Of a DNA stretch of 64,000 nt, positions 18,017-27,779 are shown piece by piece. Numbering within the stretch: the stretch's first letter is position 1; each line of letters begins with the position of its first letter. The notes beneath the pieces were generated by a model, which was not told where the DNA came from, made no database searches, and saw only the letters and a list, made by a program, of their open reading frames with translations. Source of the DNA: Xanthomonas vesicatoria ATCC 35937. Its GTDB lineage: Bacteria; Pseudomonadota; Gammaproteobacteria; Xanthomonadales; Xanthomonadaceae. The stretch spans positions 310,001 through 374,000 of the forward strand of contig NZ_CP018725.1 in assembly GCF_001908725.1 (NCBI RefSeq), written 5' to 3'. A program made the position numbers and the translations under genes.

Positions 18017-19729
18017 GCCGTTACGCAGCTCGTCGTGGGTCCTGAAGGCCTGGCGAATATGCTCGCGCAGTTCGTCGTCGTTCCAGGGCTTGGTCAGGAA
18101 GCGGTAGATTGCGCCGCGATTGATTGCCTCGGTCACCGTGGCAAGGTCGGTATAGCCGGACAGCACCAGGCGCACGGTGTCGGGGTAGAGCATCTTGACC
18201 CGTCCCAGGAACTCGGTGCCGCTCATGTCGCTCATGCGCTGATCCGACAGGATCACCTGCACATCGTTGGTTGCCAGCAGGTCGAAGGCATCGCGGACGT
18301 TGCCCGCAGCCAGGATGCGGTAGCCGTCGCGGCGGAACAGCCGGACCAGCGAGCGCAGCACGTTTTCTTCGTCGTCCAGCAACAGCAGCGTGCGGTCGGG
18401 GCGGCTTTCGGCGAATGATTCCGGACGCAGGTAACGCCGACGCAAGGCCATGCCGGCGGACTCGGCCGACATCGGCTCACCAAACAGATAGCCCTGGAAG
18501 ATGTCGCAATCGTTGCGGCGCAAAAAGCCCAATTGCGCCTGCGATTCCACGCCATTGGCAATGACCGTCATGCCCAGCTGGTGGCCCATTGCAATGATCG
18601 CACGCGCAATCGCCGCCTCGCGGCTGCCGGCCGGCGCGCTCTTGATGAAGCTGCGGTCGATCTTCAGCCGGTCCACCGGGTAACGCACCAAGGCGCTCAA
18701 GCTGGAATCGCCGGTGCCGAAGTTGTCCAGGCTCAGGCTGATGCCTTCGTTGCGCAGGTTAGCCATCGTCTCGTGGACGAAGTTGACGTTGTTGGTCAAC
18801 GCGCTTTCGTTGATCTCCAGCGTCACGAATTGGGCCGGCACGCCGGCGGTTTGCAGCATCGCCATCACTTCGTTGAAGAAGCCCGGCCGCAACAGCTGCA
18901 GCGTGGAGACATTCACTGCAATGCTGAAGTCGTCGAAGCCCTGGTCGCGCCACAGCCGCGCCTGACGCACCGCATTTTGCAGCACCCATTCACCGATCTG
19001 CACGATCACACCCAGCCGTTCGGCGGTGCGCATGAAACGTTCCGGCACCAGCATCCCCAGGGTGGGCGATTGCCAACGCAGCAGCGCCTCCATGCCGACG
19101 ATGCGGCCGTCGCGTGCGCTGACCAGGGGCTGGTAGCGCAGGCGCAGCTCGCCATGCGGGATCGCATCGACGATCTGTCGCGCAATGATGCTTTCGCTAT
19201 GTGCGTTGGTGGCCGAATTGCGCGTGTACAAGCGGACGGTGTTGCCGCCTTCGCGCGCGGCTTGGTAGCTGGCTTCTTCGGCGTAATCGAGCAAGACCGA
19301 GAGCGAGGTCGAGTGTTCCGGACACAGGCTGATCCCGACCTTGCCGGTCATGAACAATGTGTACGGCAACACCGATAGCGGCAATTCAAGCTGCTGGCGA
19401 ATCTCCTCGGCAAAATCCTCCGGCAGCGGCGTGTCGTCGCGGCGCACCGCCACGATGATCATCTCGTCGCTGCCGTGGCGCCACAGCTTGCCGCGCGTGC
19501 CCAGAAATTCCTGAAGGCGGCGTGCGACCAGCGTCAGTGCCTGGTCGCCGACTTCACCACTCATGTTCTCGTTGATCGAGGCAAAGTGGTCGATATCGAC
19601 ATGGAAGATCATCAACGGCTGGCCGCCGGACGCGGCTGCGTCCACCAGATGCAGTAATTCGGGATTGCCTGCGCCCAGTCTTGTCGGTTTGACGATTTCC
19701 AATCCTGGCGGGATTACGGGGCTCCACAT
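18008..19729 (-). CDS. ravR: GGDEF-EAL-receiver response regulator (RavR-like)
   Basis: A c-di-GMP-linked regulator of 573 residues. The domain order is GGDEF (about 20-170), EAL (about 185-425) and a C-terminal receiver (about 435-570, phospho-acceptor Asp496 in VILSDQRMSD). The GGDEF signature is degenerate (GSDEM at 86-90), so cyclase activity is doubtful. The EAL domain keeps MEALLRW and LKIDRSF. However, the usual DDFGTG reads DNFGTG (Asn336) and the usual AEGVE reads ANGVE (Asn392), replacing residues that bind metal and act as general base in studied EAL enzymes. It starts 3 nt after ravS, so kinase and regulator form one operon. The RavR name comes from domain architecture and locus; the family controls virulence and motility in X. 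campestris (recalled, not checked). Confidence 0.85.
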   Translation of the reverse strand: MWSPVIPPGLEIVKPTRLGAGNPELLHLVDAAASGGQPLMIFHVDIDHFASINENMSGEVGDQALTLVARRLQEFLGTRGKLWRHGSDEMIIVAVRRDDTPLPEDFAEEIRQQLELPLSVLPYTLFMTGKVGISLCPEHSTSLSVLLDYAEEASYQAAREGGNTVRLYTRNSATNAHSESIIARQIVDAIPHGELRLRYQPLVSARDGRIVGMEALLRWQSPTLGMLVPERFMRTAERLGVIVQIGEWVLQNAVRQARLWRDQGFDDFSIAVNVSTLQLLRPGFFNEVMAMLQTAGVPAQFVTLEINESALTNNVNFVHETMANLRNEGISLSLDNFGTGDSSLSALVRYPVDRLKIDRSFIKSAPAGSREAAIARAIIAMGHQLGMTVIANGVESQAQLGFLRRNDCDIFQGYLFGEPMSAESAGMALRRRYLRPESFAESRPDRTLLLLDDEENVLRSLVRLFRRDGYRILAAGNVRDAFDLLATNDVQVILSDQRMSDMSGTEFLGRVKMLYPDTVRLVLSGYTDLATVTEAINRGAIYRFLTKPWNDDELREHIRQAFRTHDELRNGRE

Positions 19730-19732
19730 GAC

Positions 19733-21865
19733 TCAACGTCCACCATCTTCGTGGACGGACTCGCCGGCCGGGTGATAGGGCAGACGCAACGTCACGCGCG
19801 TGCCTGCTCCGGGGGCTGAGTCTATCGCGAGCACGCCGCCGACGGTTTGCGCGCGCTCACGCATCACGATCAGTCCAAGCCCGCGCGGACCCTCAGGTTC
19901 AAATCCATCGCCGTCATCGCTGACCTCCAAACAGAAACTCTCGCTGTCGATCGAGTGCAGGCTCATGCGCACCTCACCTGCGCATGCGTGGCGCAACGCG
20001 TTGGTCAGGCTTTCCTGCGCAATCCGGAAGCACGCTTGTTCGATTTCGTTGCCGGGGCGGACGTCGAGCGCCTGGATGTCCAGTTCCAGGCGGACCTGCG
20101 AGGCGCGGAACAACATTGACGCCTGCCAGCGCAGCGCCGCTTCCAGACCCAGTGCGTCCAGTTGCGGCGGACGCAACAGCATCGACAGATTGCGCAGCTT
20201 GGTGACCGTGCTGTCGGCCAGCGATACCACTTCCAACAAGTCCTCTCGGCGCGCGACCGGGTCGGTTTCATCCAGCGCCGCATGCGCAGACAGCTTCATT
20301 GCGGTGATCGCCTGGCCAATGTCGTCATGCAGATCACGTGAGATCGCGCGGCGTTCGTCTTCCTGCAGCGAGAACAGGCGCTTGGCCATGGCCTGCAACT
20401 CCGCATTGCTCTCGGCCAATGCGTCGCGCATACGCTCGGGCTCGCTCAGGTCGCGTACCACTAGCAGCTTGCAGCTGCGTCCACCGTAGCGGATATCGCC
20501 GGCCGACAGGCCTGCATAGAAGGTGCTGCCATCACGACGGCGCATGGCCCGGGCGCTGGATACCGGCTCACTGCGATCGCTGCCGGCACGCAGATAGTCG
20601 CGCACCACCGACAGGTCGGAATCGCCGACTAGCGTCTGCAGCGGCTCGCCCAGAATGGTCTCGCCCTGGAAGCCAAACTGGATTGAACCGGCCGCATTGG
20701 CATACATCACGTGCTCGTCGGCGAGAATCAGCACGCCGTCGGGTAGCACCCGCACCAACTCCCGGAACTGTTCTTCGCGCTCGCGCAGCAGGCGCCGCGA
20801 CTGTTCGCGCTCGCTGACGTCCTGCAAGGTGCCGTGCACATGCCGCGCGCCGCTGGGCAGGGTCACGCTCTCCGCGCGCAAATGCACGGTGCGCGGTTGC
20901 GAATCACCGCCGGTGAGAGGCAGCAGCACGTCGATCTGCACTTCGCCGCCGGTGCACATGTCCTCGATCATGCGTTCAATGCGCGTCTGGGTGGCGGTGT
21001 CGGATGCGGTCAGCAGCTCTTCCAGCCGATGCTCGCGACGATGCATCGGCACGCTGCGCCCCAGAATGCGATAGACCGCCGACGAGTAGCGGCCCAGGCC
21101 GGTGGCGCGATCCAACTGCCACGAACCCAGGCGCGCGATGCCTTGCGCCTCTTCCAGGCGCTCCAGCGCTTCGTCGCGCAAATGCTGCGCCTGGCGTTCT
21201 TCGCTGCGGTCCACCGTCACCACCAGCCGGGCAGGGCCGCTGGCCAGGTGGAGCTGATTGCTGCGCACCTCCACATGCCGTAGCCCGCTGCGGGTCAGCA
21301 GATCTTCGTTCAGTACGCAGGTGGCATCGCCCTTGCCGCGGATCTGCGTGATGATGTCTTCCAGTCGCGCGCCATCGGCGTTGGGCCAGACCGCCTGCAG
21401 CGTCTGCTGCAGAAATTCATCGCGCTCCCAGCCGAAGAACTCCAGCGCCGCCGGGTTGGCATCGAGGATGCGCATGGTGGCCAGATCGTAGATAAAGGCG
21501 GGGCTGGGCAGGGCCAAAAACTTGGCCTGAAGCAACGCCTCGGACTGCGCCAATTGCGCATGCTCTTCCACGATCAAGGAGACGAAGCGCCGTAGCACCA
21601 GATGGATCACAACGCTCGACACCAGCAGGAAGCTGGCATCGGACCAGCGTTCCGGTACCTCCGCGCCAGCCAGGTTGAGCAAGCGGTTGCCCAGCAGTAG
21701 CCACACGACGCCGATCAGCAGGTACAGCCCGGTCAGCGTCCACAGCCCTTGCTGCAGGCGTTCGGCCAGGCGAAGTCGGGAAACGGGGGGGGACGAAAAC
21801 GCGGGCGCGGCGACAGGTTGGTGCATGGGTCCGCGGACGACCTTTGGAGCTGGCGATGCGGACAT
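19733..21865 (-). CDS. ravS: Membrane PAS histidine kinase, NarL-type (RavS-like)
   Basis: Sensor kinase of 710 residues that probably phosphorylates RavR. Two predicted membrane helices lie near residues 38-60 and 78-95 (LTGLYLLIGVVWLLLG, FLLVSSVVIHLVL). Three PAS-like segments follow at about 110-225, 235-345 and 360-475. The HisKA_3 dimerisation box has His513 in SRDLHDDIGQA. The C-terminal ATPase carries DDGDGF and GLGLIVMRERA, the compact NarX/DesK-type form. It lies upstream of ravR on the same strand with a 3-nt gap. Confidence 0.88.
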   Translation of the reverse strand: MSASPAPKVVRGPMHQPVAAPAFSSPPVSRLRLAERLQQGLWTLTGLYLLIGVVWLLLGNRLLNLAGAEVPERWSDASFLLVSSVVIHLVLRRFVSLIVEEHAQLAQSEALLQAKFLALPSPAFIYDLATMRILDANPAALEFFGWERDEFLQQTLQAVWPNADGARLEDIITQIRGKGDATCVLNEDLLTRSGLRHVEVRSNQLHLASGPARLVVTVDRSEERQAQHLRDEALERLEEAQGIARLGSWQLDRATGLGRYSSAVYRILGRSVPMHRREHRLEELLTASDTATQTRIERMIEDMCTGGEVQIDVLLPLTGGDSQPRTVHLRAESVTLPSGARHVHGTLQDVSEREQSRRLLREREEQFRELVRVLPDGVLILADEHVMYANAAGSIQFGFQGETILGEPLQTLVGDSDLSVVRDYLRAGSDRSEPVSSARAMRRRDGSTFYAGLSAGDIRYGGRSCKLLVVRDLSEPERMRDALAESNAELQAMAKRLFSLQEDERRAISRDLHDDIGQAITAMKLSAHAALDETDPVARREDLLEVVSLADSTVTKLRNLSMLLRPPQLDALGLEAALRWQASMLFRASQVRLELDIQALDVRPGNEIEQACFRIAQESLTNALRHACAGEVRMSLHSIDSESFCLEVSDDGDGFEPEGPRGLGLIVMRERAQTVGGVLAIDSAPGAGTRVTLRLPYHPAGESVHEDGGR

Positions 21866-21911
21866 CTTAGCCGCAACTGATCCCGGTTCGGTCGCGCTCG
21901 AAACACCCGCC

Positions 21912-21938
21912 TCAACTAATCCGCTGGACGGCCGTTAT
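21912..21938 (+). promoter_or_regulatory. Candidate sigma-28 promoter before the GGDEF-EAL gene
   Basis: Reads TCAACTAA, an 11-nt spacer, then GCCGTTAT. The -10 box is identical to those of fliC (proximal) and flgM and the spacing is exact, but the -35 box is weak. It ends 46 nt before the proposed GTG start at 21985. Confidence 0.45.
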
Positions 21939-21984
21939 CCATTGCGACCCCGAGGCAGGGGTCGATCCTTCGGAGTGTTCCAGA

Positions 21985-24771
21985 GTGGACTCAGGCGTCA
22001 TTGCAAGCATGCTGCAGCACCCGCTGACCTCAGCGGTGGTGTTGTTGGATGCGCATGGCCAGCCCCTGGCGGCCAATCGCGCTGCGCAGTCCCTCGGGCT
22101 GCCGGCAACCCTTGGTGCGTATGCCGAAGTGCTGGAAAGCAGCCGGGCCCAGGTCGTCGACACTGGTGGCATGGCGGCCTGCGTGTTGCCGGGAACCGGC
22201 GGCGGACGCCTGGAAGGCTGGCTGCGCGCGGTCTGTGACGAGCACGGCCAGATCATGGCCTTCACCCTGAGCATTCCCGAGCCGAAGGGCGCCGATGGCA
22301 CCAGCCGCTGGGAAATGGGCCTGGACAGCGCCGACCACGGCTTGTGGGATTGGGACATCCCCGCCGACGTGGTGTACCGCTCGGAACGCTGGACCCGCAT
22401 GCTCGGCTATTCCGAGCAACCCCTGCCGAACAATCTCACTGCGCTGTCCGGGCTGATTCATCCCGACGACCACGCGCACGTCAGCGCCGCCGTCCAGGCC
22501 CATCTGGAGGGGCGCACCGACACTTACGTGGCCGAATTCCGGCTACGCCAGCAAGACGGCCAGTGGCGCTGGATCCTGGATCGTGGCCGCGTGGTTTCGC
22601 GCACCGCCGACGGGCGCCCGATGCGCATGGTCGGCACGCATACCGACGTGCATCACCACAAATTGCTCGAACAACAGTTGCGCGAGCAGCAGGCCCAGCT
22701 CGAAGAAGCCCAGCGCATTGCCAGCATGGGCAGTTGGAATTGGGATTCGCTGAAGGACCAGCTGTGGATCTCGCAGGACTTCCTGCAGCAACTCGGCATG
22801 ATCCAGGTGCGCCTGCATGGCGTTCGCGACGTGCTGCGTCTGCTCGCCCGGCCATCGCTGGCGCAATTGCGCAGCGCCTGGCGCAAGATCAAGCACGAAG
22901 GCCTGCCGGTCCATTTCGAGCTGGAGGTCAACGGCCTGCTCGGCGTCAATCCGCATCATTTGCGGGTCTGGGCACAGCCGGTGTTCGATGGCGACGGCAG
23001 CATGGTGCGTGTGCTCGGCCAGTTGCAGAACGTCACCGAACAACGGCAGACCGATGCGTTGATCCGCTGGCGCACCGAATTGCTCAATCGCGTGTCTGCA
23101 TTGGGCAAGATCGGCGGCTGCGAAATCGAGGTCGATACCCGGCGCATGCAGTGGACCGAGGAGTGCTACCGCATCCACGGCCTGCGCAAGGAAAACATCA
23201 CGCTGGAGCAGGCGCTTGCGCTGTACACCCAGGATTCGCGCGATGCCTTCGAAGCGGCGCTGCTGCGCATTTCCGACGGTGGCCTGCCCGAGCAGCTGGA
23301 GCTGTGCTTCTACCGCAACTCCGGTCAACGCATCTGGGTGCAGGTGCTGATCGAGCTGGACCGTCGTGAAGGTTTGCCTCCGCGATTCGTCGCCTTGTTC
23401 CGCGATGTCACCCGCGAGCGCGAGGCCAACGAACGCATCGAGCTGTTGGCGCACTACGACCGCCTGACCGGGCTGCCGAACCGCTTTTTGCTGCGCGAGC
23501 AGGCAGAAAACGCCATCCGCGAAGCCAACGAGCGCGGCCAGGTGCTGGCCATGCTGCTGATCGATCTGGACGGCTTCAAGAGCATCAACGACTCGTTCGG
23601 CCATGCCACCGGCGACAATCTACTCAAGCTCGCTTCGGCGCGCCTGCATCAGCATCTGCGCAACAGCGATCTGTTCGGCCGCTTCAGCGACGACGAATTC
23701 ATCGTGCTGCTGCGCGATCTTTCCGAGCCGGAAGACGCCGGCCACGTGGCGCGCAAGTTGATCAGCGCGCTGGGCGAGCCGCTGCGCAAGGACCACGTCA
23801 CCCTCAAGCTCGGTGCCAGCATCGGCATTGCGCTGCAGGGAGAGGGTCTGTCGGACTTCGATAGCCTGCTGCGCGCCGCCGACGCGGCGATGTACGCGGC
23901 CAAGGACTCCGGCCGCAACACCTTCCATTACTACAGCCAGGACGTGCTGCTGCGTGCGCAGCGCCGCCTTGAGCTCGAGCATGCGCTGCAAGGCGCACTC
24001 GAGCGCGAAGAGTTCACGCTGGTGTACCAGCCGTTGGTCAACACCGTGGGCGACGCATCGCCGGCGATCGAAGCGCTGATGCGCTGGAATCGCCCCGGCC
24101 ATGGACCCTGCAGCCCGGTCGAATTCATCCCGATCGCTGAAGAGTGCGGCGAGATCGTGCGCCTGGGCGAATGGGTGATCGGCGAAGCCTGCCGTCAGGC
24201 TGTGGTCTGGGACCGCGCCGGGCTCAATTTCAGCCGCATCGCGGTCAACGTCTCGGCCGTGCAGTTGCGCGAACGCGGCTTTGCCGAGCGCGTGTTGGAA
24301 ATCTGCCGCGACAACAGCTGGCCGCCATCGCGCCTGGAACTGGAATTGACCGAATCTGCATTGATTCGCGATTCGGATGCGCTGCGCCGTTGCTTCGAAT
24401 TGTTCGAGCAGAACGGCGTGCTGCTGGCGGTGGACGACTTCGGCACCGGCTTTTCGAATCTGCATTACCTCAACCGCTTTCCGGTGCAGCGCCTGAAGAT
24501 CGACCGAAGCTTTGTGCAAGGCATGCTCGACGACGCCAATACCGCCGAAGTCACCCAGGCCATCGTGCATCTGGGCCACGCGCTGGGCATGCAGGTCGTC
24601 GCCGAAGGCGTAGAGACCGTGCAGGAAGACGCCTTGCTACGCCAGCAGGGCTGCGACGAAATCCAGGGCTATTTCTACTCACGCCCGCTGTCGCCGCGCG
24701 ACATGGCGCAGTGGCTGCGCGAGGCCGAAGCCGGCATGCGGCTGGGCGCGCGACTGGTGATTGCTAGCTGA
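21985..24771 (+). CDS. PAS-GGDEF-EAL cyclic-di-GMP signalling protein
   Basis: A 928-residue cytosolic protein with no clear membrane helix. PAS/PAC-like modules fill residues about 5-480 (PAC endings such as GRPMRMVGTHTDVHHHK and RFVALFRDVTREREANERIE). A GGDEF domain (about 485-650: DRLTGLPNRFLL) has the signature replaced by SDDEF (568-572), predicted inactive or merely GTP-binding. The EAL domain (about 660-915) looks complete: EALMRW with Glu696, LELTES, DDFGTGFSNL, LKIDRSFV and AEGVET. A phosphodiesterase role is therefore likely. The start is GTG at 21985 behind GGAG (21971-21974); ATG at 22009 is an alternative. It is divergent from ravS, with a candidate FliA promoter. Confidence 0.9.
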   Translation: MDSGVIASMLQHPLTSAVVLLDAHGQPLAANRAAQSLGLPATLGAYAEVLESSRAQVVDTGGMAACVLPGTGGGRLEGWLRAVCDEHGQIMAFTLSIPEPKGADGTSRWEMGLDSADHGLWDWDIPADVVYRSERWTRMLGYSEQPLPNNLTALSGLIHPDDHAHVSAAVQAHLEGRTDTYVAEFRLRQQDGQWRWILDRGRVVSRTADGRPMRMVGTHTDVHHHKLLEQQLREQQAQLEEAQRIASMGSWNWDSLKDQLWISQDFLQQLGMIQVRLHGVRDVLRLLARPSLAQLRSAWRKIKHEGLPVHFELEVNGLLGVNPHHLRVWAQPVFDGDGSMVRVLGQLQNVTEQRQTDALIRWRTELLNRVSALGKIGGCEIEVDTRRMQWTEECYRIHGLRKENITLEQALALYTQDSRDAFEAALLRISDGGLPEQLELCFYRNSGQRIWVQVLIELDRREGLPPRFVALFRDVTREREANERIELLAHYDRLTGLPNRFLLREQAENAIREANERGQVLAMLLIDLDGFKSINDSFGHATGDNLLKLASARLHQHLRNSDLFGRFSDDEFIVLLRDLSEPEDAGHVARKLISALGEPLRKDHVTLKLGASIGIALQGEGLSDFDSLLRAADAAMYAAKDSGRNTFHYYSQDVLLRAQRRLELEHALQGALEREEFTLVYQPLVNTVGDASPAIEALMRWNRPGHGPCSPVEFIPIAEECGEIVRLGEWVIGEACRQAVVWDRAGLNFSRIAVNVSAVQLRERGFAERVLEICRDNSWPPSRLELELTESALIRDSDALRRCFELFEQNGVLLAVDDFGTGFSNLHYLNRFPVQRLKIDRSFVQGMLDDANTAEVTQAIVHLGHALGMQVVAEGVETVQEDALLRQQGCDEIQGYFYSRPLSPRDMAQWLREAEAGMRLGARLVIAS

Positions 24772-25243
24772 GCCGTTGGCCATGCTGGCGCCGCATACGT
24801 GGTGTCGCGCACTATCACCCAGTGATGTGATCGGCTCCGTGCCGTTCCGCTGCGGTACGAGGACAGGCGACAGCTTTGCTGCTTGCCTGTTGCTGGCGAT
24901 CTGATCCAAATCCCTACCTGATGTCCTGCATATGCATCGCAAGCGGCGCGGATCGCGCTTGCTCGTCCCAGAGGCATTGGCACTTCCTTTGGACACCTTG
25001 ACGGTGTCGTTTCTGGACGGGGCACAGTCCGGTCAAGACGCATCGCCTAATGGGTCAGTGCAGGATGTTAGGAATCTCCCCGGAAGCGATTGGAGCATCT
25101 TCCAAACGGATCCAGAATGGCTCGATAGCGCGACGAAGAACGAGGGCTGTTGTCCCGTACGTGCATGCATGACTGCCTGGCGTACTCGTCTCACGCGGTA
25201 AGCATCGACTGATGCAGTGTCGTCAATCGACATCGTGCCGGTC
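24772..25243. other. 472-bp gap without a convincing gene
   Basis: Between the GGDEF-EAL gene and the convergent secreted-protein gene. Short open frames on both strands overlap each other and have no recognisable motif or ribosome site. I saw no clear terminator with a T-run and no repeat. Confidence 0.55.
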
Positions 25244-25927
25244 TCATTCCGGTTCGAACGACAGCTCGCGCCTCCAGAGCAGCGGGGTGCGCGCTCGCTG
25301 TTTATCAGGGAAGAAAAGCGACAGATAACCGGCCGCGATCGCACGGCTGCGAAGTTTCAAGCCAACGCCTTCTGCCGTCACGACGGTGACCCCGGTCACC
25401 GTGCCTTGCGGATTGACCTGCATTTCCCAGACAAGGCGGCCATGCCACTCGGCCGGCGGGATCGCTGCGTCATAGTTCGGGCGGCCAACGACATACGGTG
25501 TTCCCGGATCGTTTGACAAGGGTGAGTCTGCCAGCCTGGCATGGACCTGCAATGTCTCTTCCCCGGTGCGCCCATCTCCTGTGCTTGCGCGAAACGTCCA
25601 TAGGCCAGGCTTGCCTCCCTGGCCCAGATCGGCACCGTAGCAGTGCTTGATGCCACGGTAGTCGGGGTACTGGTGGCTCGACACTTCCTGCCCGGAGGCA
25701 TCGAACGCCTTCACCACCAACCCACCTACATCGGTCTCGGCGAGATTGGTCGCGACACACACTTGGTGAGTGTGCTGACCATCGGTCAAAAACTGGATGG
25801 TTTGCTGGCGGGCAATCGAATGAGGTGGGCGGGCATCCCAGAGAAATTCGAGATACACCTTGTCATCTGCCGCAGTGGCCGAGTGAGAAAAGGCTGCCGC
25901 ACACAACGCCAGGCAACGGATTTTCAT
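25244..25927 (-). CDS. Secreted protein of unknown function with TonB-C-like end
   Basis: A 227-residue precursor with a signal peptide (MKIRCLALCAAAFSHSATA, cleavage after ATA). The mature N-terminal part (about 20-140) has no motif I recognise. Residues about 155-227 (WHGRLVWEMQVNPQGTVTGVTVV, LKLRSRAIAAGYLSLFFPDK) resemble the C-terminal fold of TonB-type energy transducers: a G-V-G-V-V beta hairpin followed by an amphipathic helix. There is no TonB membrane anchor or Pro-rich linker, so it is unlikely to be a true TonB. Probably periplasmic. It has no operon partner. Confidence 0.6.
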   Translation of the reverse strand: MKIRCLALCAAAFSHSATAADDKVYLEFLWDARPPHSIARQQTIQFLTDGQHTHQVCVATNLAETDVGGLVVKAFDASGQEVSSHQYPDYRGIKHCYGADLGQGGKPGLWTFRASTGDGRTGEETLQVHARLADSPLSNDPGTPYVVGRPNYDAAIPPAEWHGRLVWEMQVNPQGTVTGVTVVTAEGVGLKLRSRAIAAGYLSLFFPDKQRARTPLLWRRELSFEPE

Positions 25928-26146
25928 GACATCCAGCGCTCGGAAGAAGGCAGCATGCTGATCGCCCGGGTTGGTGGCGGGCTCAGGAGGTGAGATGGAT
26001 GGTAGAGGCCTTGGCCAGACATGACAAACCTCAGCCCGGTGTGAGCGCGTCTCGGCCGGGCAGGGGGCAAGGAGCGCGTGCGCACGGCATCAGCGCTGCC
26101 GGGAGTAGTGAGCGTCAGGAGCCTGAGATCGGGCAGTCCAACAACA

Positions 26147-26178
26147 CGGCGGGGCGCCTGCCGAGGCACGCCCCGCCG
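26147..26178 (-). terminator. Hairpin after the 95-residue gene
   Basis: A perfect 10-bp stem (CGGCGGGGCG / CGCCCCGCCG) with an inner CCT/AGG pair. On the minus strand it is followed by TGTTGTTGG rather than a pure T-run. It probably ends the chemoreceptor operon. Confidence 0.6.
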
Positions 26179-26186
26179 GTATCGCA

Positions 26187-26474
26187 TCAGCGCCCGGAGG
26201 CGCTGACCGCGTCGCCATCCAGGCCCAGGTCCCAGGCCACGGTGGCGAATAGCAGCGCGTCTTCGCTGCAATCGCGGCGCGGGTTGATCAATGCCTTGAC
26301 TTCCGCACGGGCCGCAAGCTCCAGACGGTGCAGCGCGGCCGGCAACCGTACCCGCCGCAGCACCGGCTTGGCCGCTTCGCTTTGCGCAATGCGCGCGGCA
26401 TGGGCGGTCGCCAAGGCGGCTGCCTCCAGTGCGGCAGTGGGGTCGGCATCGATGGTAGAGGCAAGAAGCGTCAT
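26187..26474 (-). CDS. Small hypothetical protein downstream of the chemoreceptor
   Basis: 95 residues, Ala-rich and helical (AALEAAALATAHAARIAQSEAA, RLPAALHRLELAARAEVKALINP), then an acidic LLFATVAWDLGLDGDAV ending. No signal peptide, membrane span or known motif. It lies 86 nt after the chemoreceptor stop on the same strand, with only a small 7-bp hairpin (26508-26525) between them, and a terminator-like stem follows. It is therefore likely co-transcribed and may be a chemoreceptor accessory. Function unknown. Confidence 0.6.
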   Translation of the reverse strand: MTLLASTIDADPTAALEAAALATAHAARIAQSEAAKPVLRRVRLPAALHRLELAARAEVKALINPRRDCSEDALLFATVAWDLGLDGDAVSASGR

Positions 26475-26560
26475 GAGCGGAACACCAGGTTGTTGCGGAA
26501 CGACAAATCCCCGGAAGGCCGGGGAATGTCGGGATCAAAAGCTACGGGCAGACATCGGTC

Positions 26561-27751
26561 TTAGAACAACTCGACGGTGCCGGCACCCATGCCTTGCTGT
26601 GCAACCGGCTTGTGCGGCGGGCGTTCCCACTCCACACGCATGTCGCGCAGACGGCTGGACACCTTGGCCAGCGACGCAACCAGGTCGCTGTCGTACACAC
26701 CGCCATTGCGATGCAGCAGTTCCTGCAGCGCCACCGCCTCACGGTTGATCGCGGTGAGGCGATCGAGGTGGGTGTGGATGCCGCTCAACGTCTGCGTTGC
26801 GATGTCCTCGAACTGCAGGGCGCGGACGGCTTCGGCCACGCTGCCGTCGATGGAGCGGGCGCACTCGGAGATTTCGCGCATGCCATCGCCCAACGAGGCG
26901 TTGATCTGAGCGACGTTCTCCAGCATCGCCGCCGATTCATGGCGGGCTTCGCGGGAACGATCCATATGACGCGAGGCGAGCTGCGAGACCGTTTCACGCA
27001 CCTTGGCGATCGATTCCTTGGAGCTGTGTGCCAGCTTGCGGATCTGTTCGTTGAAGGTGGTGGAGCGCTCGGACAGGTTGCGCACCTCGTCGGCGACCAC
27101 CGCGAAGCCACGACCGGCTTCACCGGCACGTGCTGCTTCGATGGCGGCGTTCAACGCCAGCAGGTTGGTCTGGTCGGCGATCGACTTGACGTCTTCCAGC
27201 AACGCGAAGATGCCATCCAGATGCTGGGCCATCTCATCGATGTGATGGACGGTGTTGGTGCTTTGGCCGCTCACCTGTTCCAGCGCTTCCACCAATTGCT
27301 CCATGCGGGAGCTGGCGTGCTGGGCGAAGCGGGCGACATCGACGCCGGCACTGCCATCGTCACCTGCGCGGTCGACGATGCGGGCCAGTGCCTGGCTTTG
27401 CTGACGCGACTTACGGTTCATCGCTTCGAAGCTGCCACCAAGACCGGACACGGCCTGGCGGATCAGTTCGCGGGCACGCTCGACTTCCGAGCGCGAACCG
27501 TCGACTTCGTTGCTGACGAACGTACGCAGTTCGTTGAGCAGTTGGTCCTGCTCGCGCAGGATGCGTGCCTGGTCCGGATTAGGCCGGAACTGGGAATACG
27601 TCACCCAGGCAGCGAAACCCAACCAACTAAGGGTCATGGTCGCCAGGATCGCCCAGCGCACCGAAGCGGGCCAGTCGAATCCGACAGCGAAGGGAAACAG
27701 CAAGGTCAGAGCCAAAGGAGCGGCTAGACGGATCAGTGGACGTGAATACAT
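26561..27751 (-). CDS. Methyl-accepting chemotaxis protein without a periplasmic domain
   Basis: Chemoreceptor of 396 residues. Two hydrophobic helices (about 5-24 and 30-52: [20 protein letters not shown] and [18 protein letters not shown]) leave only a few residues outside. A coiled coil then leads to the signalling hairpin [32 protein letters not shown]. There is no periplasmic ligand domain, so it may sense through the membrane, redox or cytosolic signals. The start is the ATG at 27751; the upstream GTG at 27820 is rejected because a sigma-28 promoter lies in between. The C-terminal pentapeptide NWETF-type tether for CheR is absent. Confidence 0.9.
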   Translation of the reverse strand: MYSRPLIRLAAPLALTLLFPFAVGFDWPASVRWAILATMTLSWLGFAAWVTYSQFRPNPDQARILREQDQLLNELRTFVSNEVDGSRSEVERARELIRQAVSGLGGSFEAMNRKSRQQSQALARIVDRAGDDGSAGVDVARFAQHASSRMEQLVEALEQVSGQSTNTVHHIDEMAQHLDGIFALLEDVKSIADQTNLLALNAAIEAARAGEAGRGFAVVADEVRNLSERSTTFNEQIRKLAHSSKESIAKVRETVSQLASRHMDRSREARHESAAMLENVAQINASLGDGMREISECARSIDGSVAEAVRALQFEDIATQTLSGIHTHLDRLTAINREAVALQELLHRNGGVYDSDLVASLAKVSSRLRDMRVEWERPPHKPVAQQGMGAGTVELF

Positions 27752-27779
27752 GGGCGTTCTCGGCAGAGTCACGGTTGCT

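Noticed and set aside
24932..25201. Plus-strand frame of 89 codons after the GGDEF-EAL gene
   Set aside because: It overlaps a longer antisense frame, has no recognisable domain and no clear ribosome site.
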